This document shows, in pieces, positions 1 through 7,606 of a DNA stretch of 64,000 bases. The DNA is from Curtobacterium sp. MR_MD2014 (GTDB lineage Bacteria > Actinomycetota > Actinomycetes > Actinomycetales > Microbacteriaceae). The stretch's first letter is position 1, and every line of letters begins with the position of its first letter. A program made the translations under genes and the position numbers. The notes beneath the pieces are model-generated. The model was not told the origin of the DNA. It was given only the letters and a program-made list of their open reading frames with translations, and did not search any database. Where the stretch lies: positions 372,001 to 436,000 of the forward strand of contig NZ_CP009755.1 of the NCBI RefSeq assembly GCF_000772085.1. Direction: 5' to 3'.

Positions 1-161
1 AACGCGTTCCAGAGCATCCCGCCCTCGCGGCTGAAGAAGCCCGGGTCGCCGTCGGCGGCGAAGAAGAAGCCGAGGAAGCCCCAGAGCGCCAGGAGCGATC
101 CCACCGTCAGGGCGAGGCCCCGGTTCGGCGACGCCGTGATGCTGGGTTCCTTGATGGCCAC
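1..161 (-). CDS. DUF4383-like small membrane protein, N-terminal fragment
   Basis: Reads right to left and runs off the window, so only the first 53 residues are present. The start is GTG at 161, with a strong AGGAGGAG Shine-Dalgarno 4-5 nt upstream. The fragment begins MAIKEPSITASPNRGLALTV and continues into a hydrophobic segment (residues about 15-32) and an FFSREGG stretch. A short SPNR-type leader before the first helix resembles DUF4383 actinobacterial membrane proteins; that family name is an inference from a fragment. No function is assigned. It is divergent from the PAP2 gene, about 200 bp away. Confidence 0.5.
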   Translation of the reverse strand, partial: MAIKEPSITASPNRGLALTVGSLLALWGFLGFFFAADGDPGFFSREGGMLWNA

Positions 162-369
162 TTCGGTCTCCTCCTGGTACAGGGTGGTCGCACCGGACGG
201 ACCGGCGGCGGGAGCCGGAGCACCTGCCCGCGGTGCACGGGTGGTGCGGCCGTCGGATCCTGAGGTGGCTGACCCCTGGTTCACAGGCGCGGACCGGCGG
301 ACCAACGGTATCGTGTCGGACCCCGACCGTCCGAATCGCACGCGCGGCACCAGCCGGACGAGGAGACCG

Positions 370-1296
370 ATGATCGCCACACCGAGGAGGACCACGCCGG
401 TGACCCGCACGCCCGAACGCACCGCGCCCGAGTCGCGCGGACCGTTGGTCTCGCGGCGCTTGCGGTGGGGGCTGCTGGCGGCTCTGGGGTTCGTGATCGT
501 GCCTCTCGTCTACGCCGTCGCCGTGCTGACGCCGGTCGGGCAGCGGGTCGAGGACGCCGCGCTCGGCGGGGTCCGGGAGTCCGACCTGTTCGGGTCGGAC
601 ACTGCACTGAACGTCATCTCGGTGCCGGTCATCCTGTTGCTGGTGGTCGTGATCGCCGCCGTCGCGTTCGCCCGGCGCCGGCTCGCGGTCGGACTCGGAG
701 CGGGCGTCGTGGTGCTCGCGTCGGCAGCCACCTCGACTCTCGTGAAGCGTATCGCCGAGCGCCCGGAGATCGCCCAGTCGGAGACGCCCAACTCGTACCC
801 TTCCGGACACGCGACGATCGCGCTCGCGGCACTGTTCGCCGTGCTCCTCGTGACGCCCCGGCGCTGGCGACCGGTGGTGACGATCGTGGGGGCTGCCTAC
901 GCCGTGTTCGTGGCGAACCAGACGGTCGTGTACGGCTGGCACCGGGTGAGTGACATCGTCGGGGCCTGCGCGATCGCCCTGTTCTGGCTCGGGCTCGTCC
1001 GTGCCGTCGGACCGCGGGTCGACCGCGGGGAGCGCGGTGACCGGGACGGGCGTCGGGGACCCCGTCGCCTGGTGACCGCGTTGCTCCTGGTCGCGACGGG
1101 CGTCGGTCTGCTCGTCGGGGTGGTCGCCGTGGTCGCGGGCCTGGCCGGGATCGCCGACCTGCACGATGCGGTCCTGGTCGCGGGCCGCATGGCGTCGAGC
1201 GTGAGCGTGCTGGCGGTCGTCACGGTCGTGTGGCTCGCTGACGGGCTCCACCACGCCGCGCAGACGGACGAACGCGCCCTGCCGCCCCGCCGCTGA
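370..1296 (+). CDS. PAP2-superfamily membrane phosphatase
   Basis: Integral-membrane acid phosphatase of the PAP2/lipid-phosphate family, 308 aa, expected to dephosphorylate lipid or prenyl phosphates on the outer face of the membrane. The motif set is visible: KRIAERP (about 126-132), SYPSGHA (about 142-148) and [12 protein letters not shown] (about 188-199) with the catalytic His. The first motif is slightly eroded, since the second RP of the usual K-x6-RP is E-I. Six hydrophobic segments plus two C-terminal ones. ATG 370 is chosen because GACGAGGAG lies just upstream and the upstream in-frame extension is charged low-complexity. The C-terminal part (after about residue 220) is a further membrane pair beyond the catalytic core. 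Confidence 0.85.
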   Translation: MIATPRRTTPVTRTPERTAPESRGPLVSRRLRWGLLAALGFVIVPLVYAVAVLTPVGQRVEDAALGGVRESDLFGSDTALNVISVPVILLLVVVIAAVAFARRRLAVGLGAGVVVLASAATSTLVKRIAERPEIAQSETPNSYPSGHATIALAALFAVLLVTPRRWRPVVTIVGAAYAVFVANQTVVYGWHRVSDIVGACAIALFWLGLVRAVGPRVDRGERGDRDGRRGPRRLVTALLLVATGVGLLVGVVAVVAGLAGIADLHDAVLVAGRMASSVSVLAVVTVVWLADGLHHAAQTDERALPPRR

Positions 1297-1360
1297 GCTG
1301 CAGTCCAGGCGGACTGCCCCCCCCGAACGAGCGGACGCCTCGACGACCGGGAGGCGTCGC

Positions 1361-1464
1361 CGCTGAACACCTCCGGGCACACCCGGCGCTGAACGCCTCC
1401 GGGCACACCCGGCGCTGAACGCCTCCGGGTACACCTTGCGCTGTGCGCCTCCGGACGCACCCGG
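1361..1464. repeat. Four tandem 26-bp units
   Basis: Four adjacent copies of a 26-bp unit (starts 1361, 1387, 1413, 1439) of the form CGCTGAACGCCTCCGGGCAC followed by ACCCGG; a fifth begins at 1465 and is lost after CGCTGG. Units 1 and 2 differ at one base; units 3 and 4 are more diverged. They fill the gap between the PAP2 gene and the LLM gene. There are no spacers, so this is not a CRISPR. A related unit occurs at about 35203-35262. Confidence 0.8.
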
Positions 1465-1510
1465 CGCTGGCGGGAATGCCCGACGCTGCGGTACGTTGTA
1501 ACCGGCAAGT

Positions 1511-1526
1511 CGATGCAAACGCATCG
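1511..1526. promoter_or_regulatory. Inverted repeat upstream of LLM gene, possible operator
   Basis: CGATGCAAACGCATCG has 6-bp perfect arms and a 4-nt centre, and lies about 40 bp before the LLM oxidoreductase start. A less GC-rich stretch (GTACGTTGTAACC) just upstream could hold the promoter. The regulator is unknown. Confidence 0.35.
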
Positions 1527-1566
1527 AACCAGCAGCACCAGCAGCCAGCACCAGGAGGCGGGCACC

Positions 1567-2706
1567 ATGCAGTTCGGGATCTTCACCGTCAGCGACGTCA
1601 CGACGGACCCCACGACCGGCACCACGCCGGACGACACCCAGCGCGTCCGGGACATCCTGACGATCGCCGAGCACGCGGACCAGGCCGGCCTCGACGTCTT
1701 CGCCACCGGCGAGCACCACAACCCGCCGTTCGTCGCCTCGAGCCCGACGACGATGCTCGGCTACCTGGCCGGTCGGACGGAACACATCACCCTGTCCACG
1801 AGCACGACCCTCGTCACCACGAACGACCCGGTCCGCATCGCCGAGGAGTACGCGATGCTCCAGGTCATCAGCGACGGCCGCATGGACCTCATGATGGGCC
1901 GCGGCAACACCGGTCCGGTCTACCCGTGGTTCGGGCAGGACATCCGTCAGGGCGTGAACCTGGCCATCGAGAACTACGCGCTCATCCGCCAGCTGTGGGA
2001 GAACGACGTCGTGAACTGGCAGGGGAAGTTCCGCACCCCGCTGCAGGGCTTCACCTCGACCCCGCGTCCGCTCGACGGGGTCGCGCCCTTCGTGTGGCAC
2101 GGCTCGATCCGCACGCCGGAGATCGCCGAGCAGGCCGCGTACTACGGCGACGGCTTCCTGCACAACAACATCTTCTGGCCGATCCAGCACACCGAGCAGA
2201 TGGTCGGTCTGTACCGCCAGCGCTTCGAGCACTACGGGCACGGCACGGCCGACCAGGCGATCGTCGGCCTCGGCGGGCAGTTCTTCGCCCGGAAGAACTC
2301 GCAGGACGCCTGGGACGAGTTCCGCCCCTACTTCGACAACGCCCCGGTGTACGGCCACGGCCCGTCGATGGAGGACTTCACCGCCCAGACCCCGCTCACC
2401 GTCGGCTCGCCGCAGCAGGTCATCGACCGCTACGCCACGATGAAGGACCACGTCGGGCACTACCAGCGCCAGATGTTCCTCATCGACCACGCCGGGCTGC
2501 CGCTCAAGACGGTGCTCGAGCAGATCGACATCCTGGCCGAGGACATCGTCCCCGAGCTCCGGAGGATCAACGAGGCGGACCGTCCGGCGCACGTGCCGTC
2601 CGACCCGCCCTCGCACGCCGACCGTGTGGCCGCCGCGCTCGCCGCGGGGACCGCGGCGAGCGACCACGTCGCGGCCGAGGACGAGTGGACGGGTGCGTCC
2701 GTCTGA
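1567..2706 (+). CDS. LLM-class flavin-dependent oxidoreductase (luciferase-like)
   Basis: Cytosolic FMNH2/F420-type TIM-barrel monooxygenase of the bacterial-luciferase superfamily, 379 aa. It begins MQFGIFTVSDV and carries the conserved barrel segments: IAEHADQAGLDVFATGEHHN (about 36-55), TLSTSTTLVTT, and the GRMDLMMGRGN loop (about 112-122). The tail after about residue 350 is Ala/Asp-rich and probably disordered. ATG 1567 has AGGAGG 8-9 nt upstream; a longer reading frame exists but lacks a site. The substrate cannot be read from sequence. It is a single-gene unit ended by the palindrome at 2721. Confidence 0.85.
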   Translation: MQFGIFTVSDVTTDPTTGTTPDDTQRVRDILTIAEHADQAGLDVFATGEHHNPPFVASSPTTMLGYLAGRTEHITLSTSTTLVTTNDPVRIAEEYAMLQVISDGRMDLMMGRGNTGPVYPWFGQDIRQGVNLAIENYALIRQLWENDVVNWQGKFRTPLQGFTSTPRPLDGVAPFVWHGSIRTPEIAEQAAYYGDGFLHNNIFWPIQHTEQMVGLYRQRFEHYGHGTADQAIVGLGGQFFARKNSQDAWDEFRPYFDNAPVYGHGPSMEDFTAQTPLTVGSPQQVIDRYATMKDHVGHYQRQMFLIDHAGLPLKTVLEQIDILAEDIVPELRRINEADRPAHVPSDPPSHADRVAAALAAGTAASDHVAAEDEWTGASV

Positions 2707-2720
2707 TCACGTGACCCCCT

Positions 2721-2768
2721 GACGGACGGGAGGCGCGGTGCCGGCTGGCACCGCGCCTCCCGTCCGTC
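2721..2768. repeat. Dispersed palindrome, copy A; likely bidirectional terminator
   Basis: Perfect 22-bp arms beginning GACGGACGGGAGGCGCGG, with a 4-nt loop (GGCT), placed exactly between the convergent LLM and SMR genes. This is the cleanest member of the window-wide family. Confidence 0.85.
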
Positions 2769-2800
2769 GCCACGCGCGTTCCGACCCATCGCACTCTCTC

Positions 2801-3181
2801 CTACGCGCGGGGCGACTGCTGCGGAGCGGTGCTGGCCCCGGGCTCCGGGGCCGGCGCCACCGGGCGGGCCGGCACCAGCTTGAGGCCGACGACGCACCCG
2901 ACGATGCCGGCGATGAAGAGCAGGCGCAGGAACGTGACGGGCTCGGCGCCGGTCGCCATGCCCCACAGGACGGTGAGGGCCGCGCCGGTGCCCGTCCACA
3001 CCGCGTAGGCGGTGCTGATCGGGATGTGCTGCAGCACGTACCCGAACGCGACCAGGCTCACGACGATCGTGACCGCGAAGAGGGCGGTCGGGCCGGGGAC
3101 GGTGAAGCCGTCGCTGGCGCCGAGGGCCGTGGCCCAGACGGTCTCGAGCGCCGCGCTGACGAACAGGACGAGCCATGCCAC
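2801..3181 (-). CDS. SMR efflux protein, Gdx/SugE-like, subunit 2
   Basis: Four-helix small multidrug resistance protein, 126 aa. It carries the essential membrane Glu in the first helix (about residue 13, in AALETVWATAL) and the ISTAYAVWTG helix-3 motif. It is longer than the usual 105-110 aa because of a Pro/Ala-rich cytosolic tail (after about 107). The start is GTG 3181, overlapping the end of the partner gene; the first residues MAWLVL match the partner's MAWVVL. Paired, overlapping SMR genes of this type usually form heterodimers. The PVGTAYAVW-type helix 3 and WATAL helix 1 resemble guanidinium/quaternary-ammonium exporters rather than EmrE. Confidence 0.85.
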   Translation of the reverse strand: MAWLVLFVSAALETVWATALGASDGFTVPGPTALFAVTIVVSLVAFGYVLQHIPISTAYAVWTGTGAALTVLWGMATGAEPVTFLRLLFIAGIVGCVVGLKLVPARPVAPAPEPGASTAPQQSPRA

Positions 3182-3182
3182 G

Positions 3183-3497
3183 TCAGCTCACCACCTTGAG
3201 GCCGACCACGCAGGCGACCAGGCCGAGGACGAGGGCGACACGGGCGACGGAAGCGGCCTCCTGGCGGCGGAGGATCGCGACCACGACCGTCAGCGACGCC
3301 CCGATGCCGACCCACACGGCGTAGGCCGTGCCGACCGGGATCGCCTTCATGGCGAACGCGAGGCCCACCATGCTGAGCACCATGCCGGCCACGAACACGA
3401 CCGTCGGCACCACCTTCTTGAACCCGTTCGACGCGCTCAGCGCGGTGGCCCACACCGCTTCGAGCACACCGGACAGGACGAGCACGACCCATGCCAT
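3183..3497 (-). CDS. SMR efflux protein, Gdx/SugE-like, subunit 1
   Basis: 104 aa, the family's usual size, with four hydrophobic helices, the helix-1 Glu (VLEAVWATAL, about residue 13) and helix 3 IPVGTAYAVWVGIGAS, very close to the Gdx/SugE signature. ATG 3497 with a GGGAG site. First gene of a two-gene unit; its stop codon is 2 bp from the GTG of subunit 2. Divergent from a TetR regulator across two inverted repeats, so the pump is probably ligand-induced. The substrate (guanidinium, quaternary amines) is inferred. Confidence 0.87.
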   Translation of the reverse strand: MAWVVLVLSGVLEAVWATALSASNGFKKVVPTVVFVAGMVLSMVGLAFAMKAIPVGTAYAVWVGIGASLTVVVAILRRQEAASVARVALVLGLVACVVGLKVVS

Positions 3498-3520
3498 GGC
3501 GGTCTCCCTTCCTCGTCGCG

Positions 3521-3582
3521 AGTCGCACGACTGTGCGACTCCTGCCGGACCGACGCTAGCACGAGTCGTACGAGCGTGCGAC
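3521..3582. promoter_or_regulatory. Two TetR-type operators in the SMR/tetR divergent promoter
   Basis: Site 1 (3521-3540) is AGTCGCAC-GACT-GTGCGACT with perfect 8-bp arms. Site 2 (3565-3582) is GTCGTACGAGCGTGCGAC, the same half-site GTCG(C/T)ACG in inverted orientation. Both lie between the divergent starts at 3497 and 3592. The pattern fits a TetR protein that represses both itself and the exporter. Confidence 0.65.
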
Positions 3583-3591
3583 GATGTGCTG

Positions 3592-4170
3592 GTGACCACC
3601 CGCGAGGACCTCGAACAGCGCCGTCTCGACGTGTCCGACGCCGCGTGCCGCGTCCTCGCCCGTGACGGACTGGGCGCCCTGAGCGTCCGCGGCGTCGCCG
3701 CCGAGGCCGGGCTGCCGCCGAGCACCGTGCGCTACGTGTTCCCGACGCAGGCGGCGATGCGCGAGCACACCATCACGCTCGTGTTCGACCGGACCCGTGA
3801 ACGGATCGACGCGATCCCCGAGGGGCTGCCCGACCGCGAGACCGCACGCCGGATCCTGCTCGAGCTGCTGCCGCTGGACGACGAGCGGGTGGTCGAGCTC
3901 GACGTGTACCTGGCGCTCGGCAACGCCGCGCTCACCGACGCTGCGCTCCGACCGGCCCTGGACCGGGTGGTCGCCGAGATGCGCACGTGGTGCGACCGGA
4001 TCGTCGCACTCGTCGGGGTGCCGGAGGACCAGCGGGTCGACGAGGCGTGCCGACTCCACGCGCTCGTCGACGGTCTCGCGGTGCACGTCACACGCCTCGC
4101 CCCGGGGGAGTCCGCCGAGTGGGCGGTCGACCTGCTCGACCGACACCTGGCCGGCCTCCCCTCCGACTGA
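3592..4170 (+). CDS. TetR-family transcriptional regulator
   Basis: 192 aa. N-terminal TetR DNA-binding domain: ACRVLARDGLGALSVRGVAAEAGL then PPSTVRYVFPTQAAM (helix-turn-helix at about residues 28-50). The C-terminal ligand-binding part contains LHALVDGLAVHVT. The GTG 3592 start follows site 2 of the operator pair by 9 nt with no Shine-Dalgarno, so the mRNA is probably leaderless. Longer frames read backwards through the SMR gene and are rejected. It most likely controls the adjacent SMR pair. Confidence 0.8.
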   Translation: MTTREDLEQRRLDVSDAACRVLARDGLGALSVRGVAAEAGLPPSTVRYVFPTQAAMREHTITLVFDRTRERIDAIPEGLPDRETARRILLELLPLDDERVVELDVYLALGNAALTDAALRPALDRVVAEMRTWCDRIVALVGVPEDQRVDEACRLHALVDGLAVHVTRLAPGESAEWAVDLLDRHLAGLPSD

Positions 4171-4215
4171 CACCCGTCCCCGCGCGGCTCGGAGGGAGCC
4201 GGCGCGCTCCTCGCC

Positions 4216-4221
4216 TATCCT
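4216..4221 (+). promoter_or_regulatory. -10 box TATCCT of a leaderless transcript
   Basis: TATCCT ends 6 nt before GTG 4228, the spacing expected when transcription starts on the initiation codon. There is no Shine-Dalgarno. Confidence 0.55.
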
Positions 4222-4227
4222 GTCCCG

Positions 4228-5241
4228 GTGACGAGCGCTCCCACTCGCCCCGCCCCCACCCGCACGCTCACCGGCCCCGGCCTGGTGCTCGGCGCCGTCG
4301 TGGTGCTGCTCGGCGTGCGCGTGGTGTCGCCGAGCGTGGGCACGGCCGGGCTGCCCGACGTCGTGCAGGACTTCCTGACGCTCGCCATCAGCGTCGTCGT
4401 CGAGTCGCTGCCGTTCGTCGTGCTCGGCATCGTGCTCTCGATCGTCGTCGAGGTCTGGGTGCCGGCGGGCGTGCTCGAGCGGATCCTGCCCGAGCGGCCG
4501 CTGCCCCGAAGGGCGGTCATCTCGCTCATCGGGATGCTCTTCCCGGTGTGCGAGTGCGGGAACGTGCCGCTCGCCCGGGGGCTCATGATGCGCGGGTTCA
4601 CCCCCGCCGAGGCCGTCACGTTCCTGGTCGCCGCGCCCATCCTCAACCCGCTCGTGATCATCAGCACCGCGCAGGCGTTCGGGTGGTCCGGGTGGATCCT
4701 CGTCGTCCGCATCGTCGGGGGGTTCGTGCTGGCGAACCTGGTCGGGTGGATCGTCGCCGCGCACCGTCGCCCGGCCGAGCTGCTCCTGCCCGCGTTCGAG
4801 GCCCGGTGCCGTGCCGCCGTCGGGGCGCCGCGCTCCCGCAACCGCTGGCGTGAGAGCGCGTCGCAGTTCGGCGGCGAGACCGCGACGATGATGCCCGCGC
4901 TCTTCGTCGGTGCCGGGCTCGCGGCCGCGATCCAGGTCGCGGTACCCCGGTCGACGCTCGTCGCGGTGGGGGCGAACCCGGTGCTGTCGGTCGCCGCGAT
5001 GATGCTCCTGGCGATGACGATCTCGCTCTGCTCGAACGTCGACGCGTTCTTCGCGCTGTCGTTCGCCTCGACGTTCCTGCCGGGGTCGATCACGGCGTTC
5101 CTGCTCATCGGGCCGATCATCGACGTCAAGATGATCGCCCTGCTCCGGACGACGTTCCGCGCGCGCTTCCTGGTGCTGCTCGCCGTCGTCTGCGTCCTGT
5201 TCACCGCGGCGGTCGGGTTGGTGATGAATGTCCTCGTCTGA
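4228..5241 (+). CDS. Permease, YraQ/YcgR (DUF318) family
   Basis: 337 aa, about eight membrane helices. It contains the family's central FPVCECGNVPLARGLMMRG motif (about residues 108-126), with two Cys and a Glu in a helix break, and a repeated APILNPLVIIST / SLCSNVDAFFALSF arrangement. The family is found as a pair with YcgQ-like (TIGR03943) proteins, and the next gene is exactly that. The transported species is not established; a metal link is suggested by the Cys motif and the His-rich partner. GTG 4228 is preceded by a leaderless -10. It overlaps the downstream gene by 14 nt, so the two are translated together. Confidence 0.8.
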   Translation: MTSAPTRPAPTRTLTGPGLVLGAVVVLLGVRVVSPSVGTAGLPDVVQDFLTLAISVVVESLPFVVLGIVLSIVVEVWVPAGVLERILPERPLPRRAVISLIGMLFPVCECGNVPLARGLMMRGFTPAEAVTFLVAAPILNPLVIISTAQAFGWSGWILVVRIVGGFVLANLVGWIVAAHRRPAELLLPAFEARCRAAVGAPRSRNRWRESASQFGGETATMMPALFVGAGLAAAIQVAVPRSTLVAVGANPVLSVAAMMLLAMTISLCSNVDAFFALSFASTFLPGSITAFLLIGPIIDVKMIALLRTTFRARFLVLLAVVCVLFTAAVGLVMNVLV

Positions 5242-6151
5242 GAAGGCTCCCGCGTACCTCGGGCTCGGGTCGGTGCTCGCGGTGGCGCTGTGCACGCTGT
5301 GGCTCGCCCTGGTCGGACACCTCGACCTGTACATCAACCCGCGGTACGACCTGTTCACGATCATCCTCGCCGCGGTCGCCGTGCCGGCCTCGGTGGCGGG
5401 GCTCGTCGCGGTGGCGCGCGGGCACGGGCACGCCCACGACGACGAGCAGGACCACGCGCACGTCGCCCACGCCGACGAGCACGACCACGCGCACGCCGCG
5501 CACGCCGACGGGGGCGACCACGCGCACGGTGACGGCCACGCCCGCACGCCCGACGACGGGACCGCCTACGAGCACGGCTCCGACGCCGCCCGGGCGGTCC
5601 GCCGCCGCGCCCCAGGAGCCGCACGGGTCACCCGCGGTGTCCTCGGCGGCATCGCGGCCGCTGCCACCGTCGGGGTCACGGTCGCCATGCTCGTGCTCCC
5701 GCCGACCACCCTGTCCGCCCGCACCGCCCAGCAGCGGAGCGTCGACACCCCGACCCTGTCGAACGCCACCGGCACGCAGGACGTCGCCCTGCTGGGCAGC
5801 GAGGGCGTCGACACCTCGGAGTACGGCGTGAAGGACTGGGCGGCGCTCATCCGTCAGACCACGGACACGAGCGCGCTGGTCGGCAAGCCGGTCGAGCTCT
5901 CCGGCTTCGTCGTCCCGGGCGCGGACGGGTCCTTCACGCTGACGCGCTTCGTGATCAGCTGCTGCGCCGTCGACGCCCAACCGGTCGGCCTCGGTGTGGT
6001 CGTCGACGGCCCCGTGCCCGACGCCGACCAGTGGGTGCGCGTCACGGGCAAGCTCGCGGCGAACCCGGACCAGTCCGCCGACGCACGGATCGTCATCCGT
6101 GCCGCCGACGTCCGCGACATCGACCAGCCGACGGACCCCTACGAGTACTGA
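5228..6151 (+). CDS. TIGR03943 (YcgQ-like) membrane protein with His-rich loop
   Basis: 307 aa. Two N-terminal helices (about 9-30, 40-62) are followed by a striking His/Asp-rich linker at about residues 64-105 (repeats of HAH, DHAH, HAAHADG), a third helix (about 138-158) and an extracytoplasmic domain. That domain includes FVISCCAVDAQPVGLGVVVDG, the diagnostic double-Cys segment of TIGR03943, and a beta-rich LVGKPVELSGFV part. The His tract is a likely divalent-metal (zinc) sink; that is inference. Starts inside the permease gene and ends at the next gene's ATG (TGATG). Confidence 0.8.
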   Translation: MSSSEKAPAYLGLGSVLAVALCTLWLALVGHLDLYINPRYDLFTIILAAVAVPASVAGLVAVARGHGHAHDDEQDHAHVAHADEHDHAHAAHADGGDHAHGDGHARTPDDGTAYEHGSDAARAVRRRAPGAARVTRGVLGGIAAAATVGVTVAMLVLPPTTLSARTAQQRSVDTPTLSNATGTQDVALLGSEGVDTSEYGVKDWAALIRQTTDTSALVGKPVELSGFVVPGADGSFTLTRFVISCCAVDAQPVGLGVVVDGPVPDADQWVRVTGKLAANPDQSADARIVIRAADVRDIDQPTDPYEY

Positions 6152-7575
6152 TGCGCACGAGCACCGACACCGACGACACCGCACCGCTCCGCCGCCGCCC
6201 GCGCGACCGGTTCCGTCGCCGACTGGTGGCGTCGATCACGGTGTTCGTGCTCGTCGGCGCCGTCGCCGCGGTCGTCGGCTCGCAGCAGGGCCCCCGGCTC
6301 CGTGACGTCACCTACGACGCCACCGGTCTCGTGTCCCGGCCGGCGCAGCGCGTCATCCTCACCGCGAACCAGGCCCTGCAGCAGGTCCCGGCCGACGCCG
6401 TCACCGTGACCCCGTCGGCCCCGCACACCGTCACCTCGAGCGGCAACACGATCGCGGTCGAGTTCGCCGGGCCGCTCGCCTACGACCGCACGTACGAGAT
6501 CGCCGTGCGTGACGTCCGCGCCCCGGGGCAGCCCGCCGCGTCCGAGCTCCGCACGACGATCACGACGGGCAGCACCGACGTGCTCGCCCTCGTGCCCGCT
6601 CCGTCCGGCGGGAAGGACCGGATCGTCCGGCGCTCCCTCGACGCCGGCGGCGCCACCACGGTCTTCGAGGCCGCGGGCATCACCGAGTACGCGCGCCTCG
6701 GCCGCTCGCTCGTGGTCGTCCGCGGTGCCGACGGTCGCTCGTCGGTCGAGATCGTGCCCCTGGCCGGCGGCGTGCAGGACGACAGCACCCCCGTCGAGCG
6801 GCTGACGCTCCCGACCGCGGCGGGCCGGGTGACCGCGCTGCACGTCGCCGACGACGGGGCGTCCTTCGGGTTCGAGTACGCCGACACGTCGACCGGCCAG
6901 TCGCGGGACGTCGGGCTGTACGTGGTCGACATGACCGGCACGCACCTGCCGACGGCGATCGCGGCCGACGGGAAGCCGACCGCCGGTGCCGAACCGATGA
7001 CCGTCGGGCAGTGGGCGTACGTGCCCCGCACCGAGAGCGCCCTGGTGCGGACCGGCTCCGACGACCTGGTGCTCGTCGACATGAGCGGGCGGAACGACCC
7101 GGTCCGGCTCGGCAGCGCGACGTACCTGCACGGCTACGTCGGCAGCGGCACCACGGCGGTCGTCGAGACCGGCACGGGGATCGTCCGGCTCGACCTGACC
7201 GACGGGCAGCGCCAGGACCTGCCGGCACCGCAGGGCAGCACCGATGCGCCGTACCTCGGTCGGATCGCCCCGCTCACGGACGACACGTACGTGCGCGTGG
7301 TGGGCGAGGTGCGAGCCGACGGCACCCTCGCCCAGCGGATCGTGCGCGTGGACGGCAGCCGTGCCTCCCGGCTGCCCGTGACGGTGCCGGAGGACGCGAG
7401 CGTCACCGCGGTCTGCCCGTCCCCGAACAGTCAGTTCCTCGCGGTCACCACGCGGTCCGCGTCGGGGGACCTGGTGAGCGTCGTCGACGCCTCCTCCGGT
7501 GCCCTCGAGGCGAGCGTGCAGGCGTCCTCGGTCGACTGGTGCGGCGCGCTGCCGTCCGGCGACGAGGTCGGCTGA
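6151..7575 (+). CDS. Membrane-anchored extracytoplasmic beta-rich protein, third gene of the YcgR/YcgQ-like unit
   Basis: 474 aa. A short Arg-rich N-terminus, then one hydrophobic anchor (about 29-48), then an all-beta extracellular region. Residues about 90-150 look like an Ig-type domain (IAVEFAGPLAYDRTYEIAVRD). Residues about 160-470 show repeated beta-blade-like phrases (LALVPAPSGGKDRIVRRSLDAG, LGLYVVDM) consistent with a beta-propeller. No catalytic motif is visible. Its ATG overlaps the stop of the TIGR03943 gene by one base, so it belongs to the same operon. Function unknown; possibly a sensor or binding module for the transported ligand. Confidence 0.7.
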   Translation: MRTSTDTDDTAPLRRRPRDRFRRRLVASITVFVLVGAVAAVVGSQQGPRLRDVTYDATGLVSRPAQRVILTANQALQQVPADAVTVTPSAPHTVTSSGNTIAVEFAGPLAYDRTYEIAVRDVRAPGQPAASELRTTITTGSTDVLALVPAPSGGKDRIVRRSLDAGGATTVFEAAGITEYARLGRSLVVVRGADGRSSVEIVPLAGGVQDDSTPVERLTLPTAAGRVTALHVADDGASFGFEYADTSTGQSRDVGLYVVDMTGTHLPTAIAADGKPTAGAEPMTVGQWAYVPRTESALVRTGSDDLVLVDMSGRNDPVRLGSATYLHGYVGSGTTAVVETGTGIVRLDLTDGQRQDLPAPQGSTDAPYLGRIAPLTDDTYVRVVGEVRADGTLAQRIVRVDGSRASRLPVTVPEDASVTAVCPSPNSQFLAVTTRSASGDLVSVVDASSGALEASVQASSVDWCGALPSGDEVG

Positions 7576-7606
7576 CCGGCGACGAGCGACGAGCAGCGGC
7601 CCGGGG

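Noticed and set aside
1361..1464. 26-bp repeat array as CRISPR
   Set aside because: Units are directly adjacent without spacers, and no cas gene is nearby.
2738..3199. Plus-strand frame over the SMR genes
   Set aside because: Antisense shadow; SMR helices and catalytic Glu are on the other strand.
5361..5624. Arg-rich minus-strand frame in the His-rich linker
   Set aside because: Complement of His/Asp codons gives artificial Arg/Gly runs; no start context.
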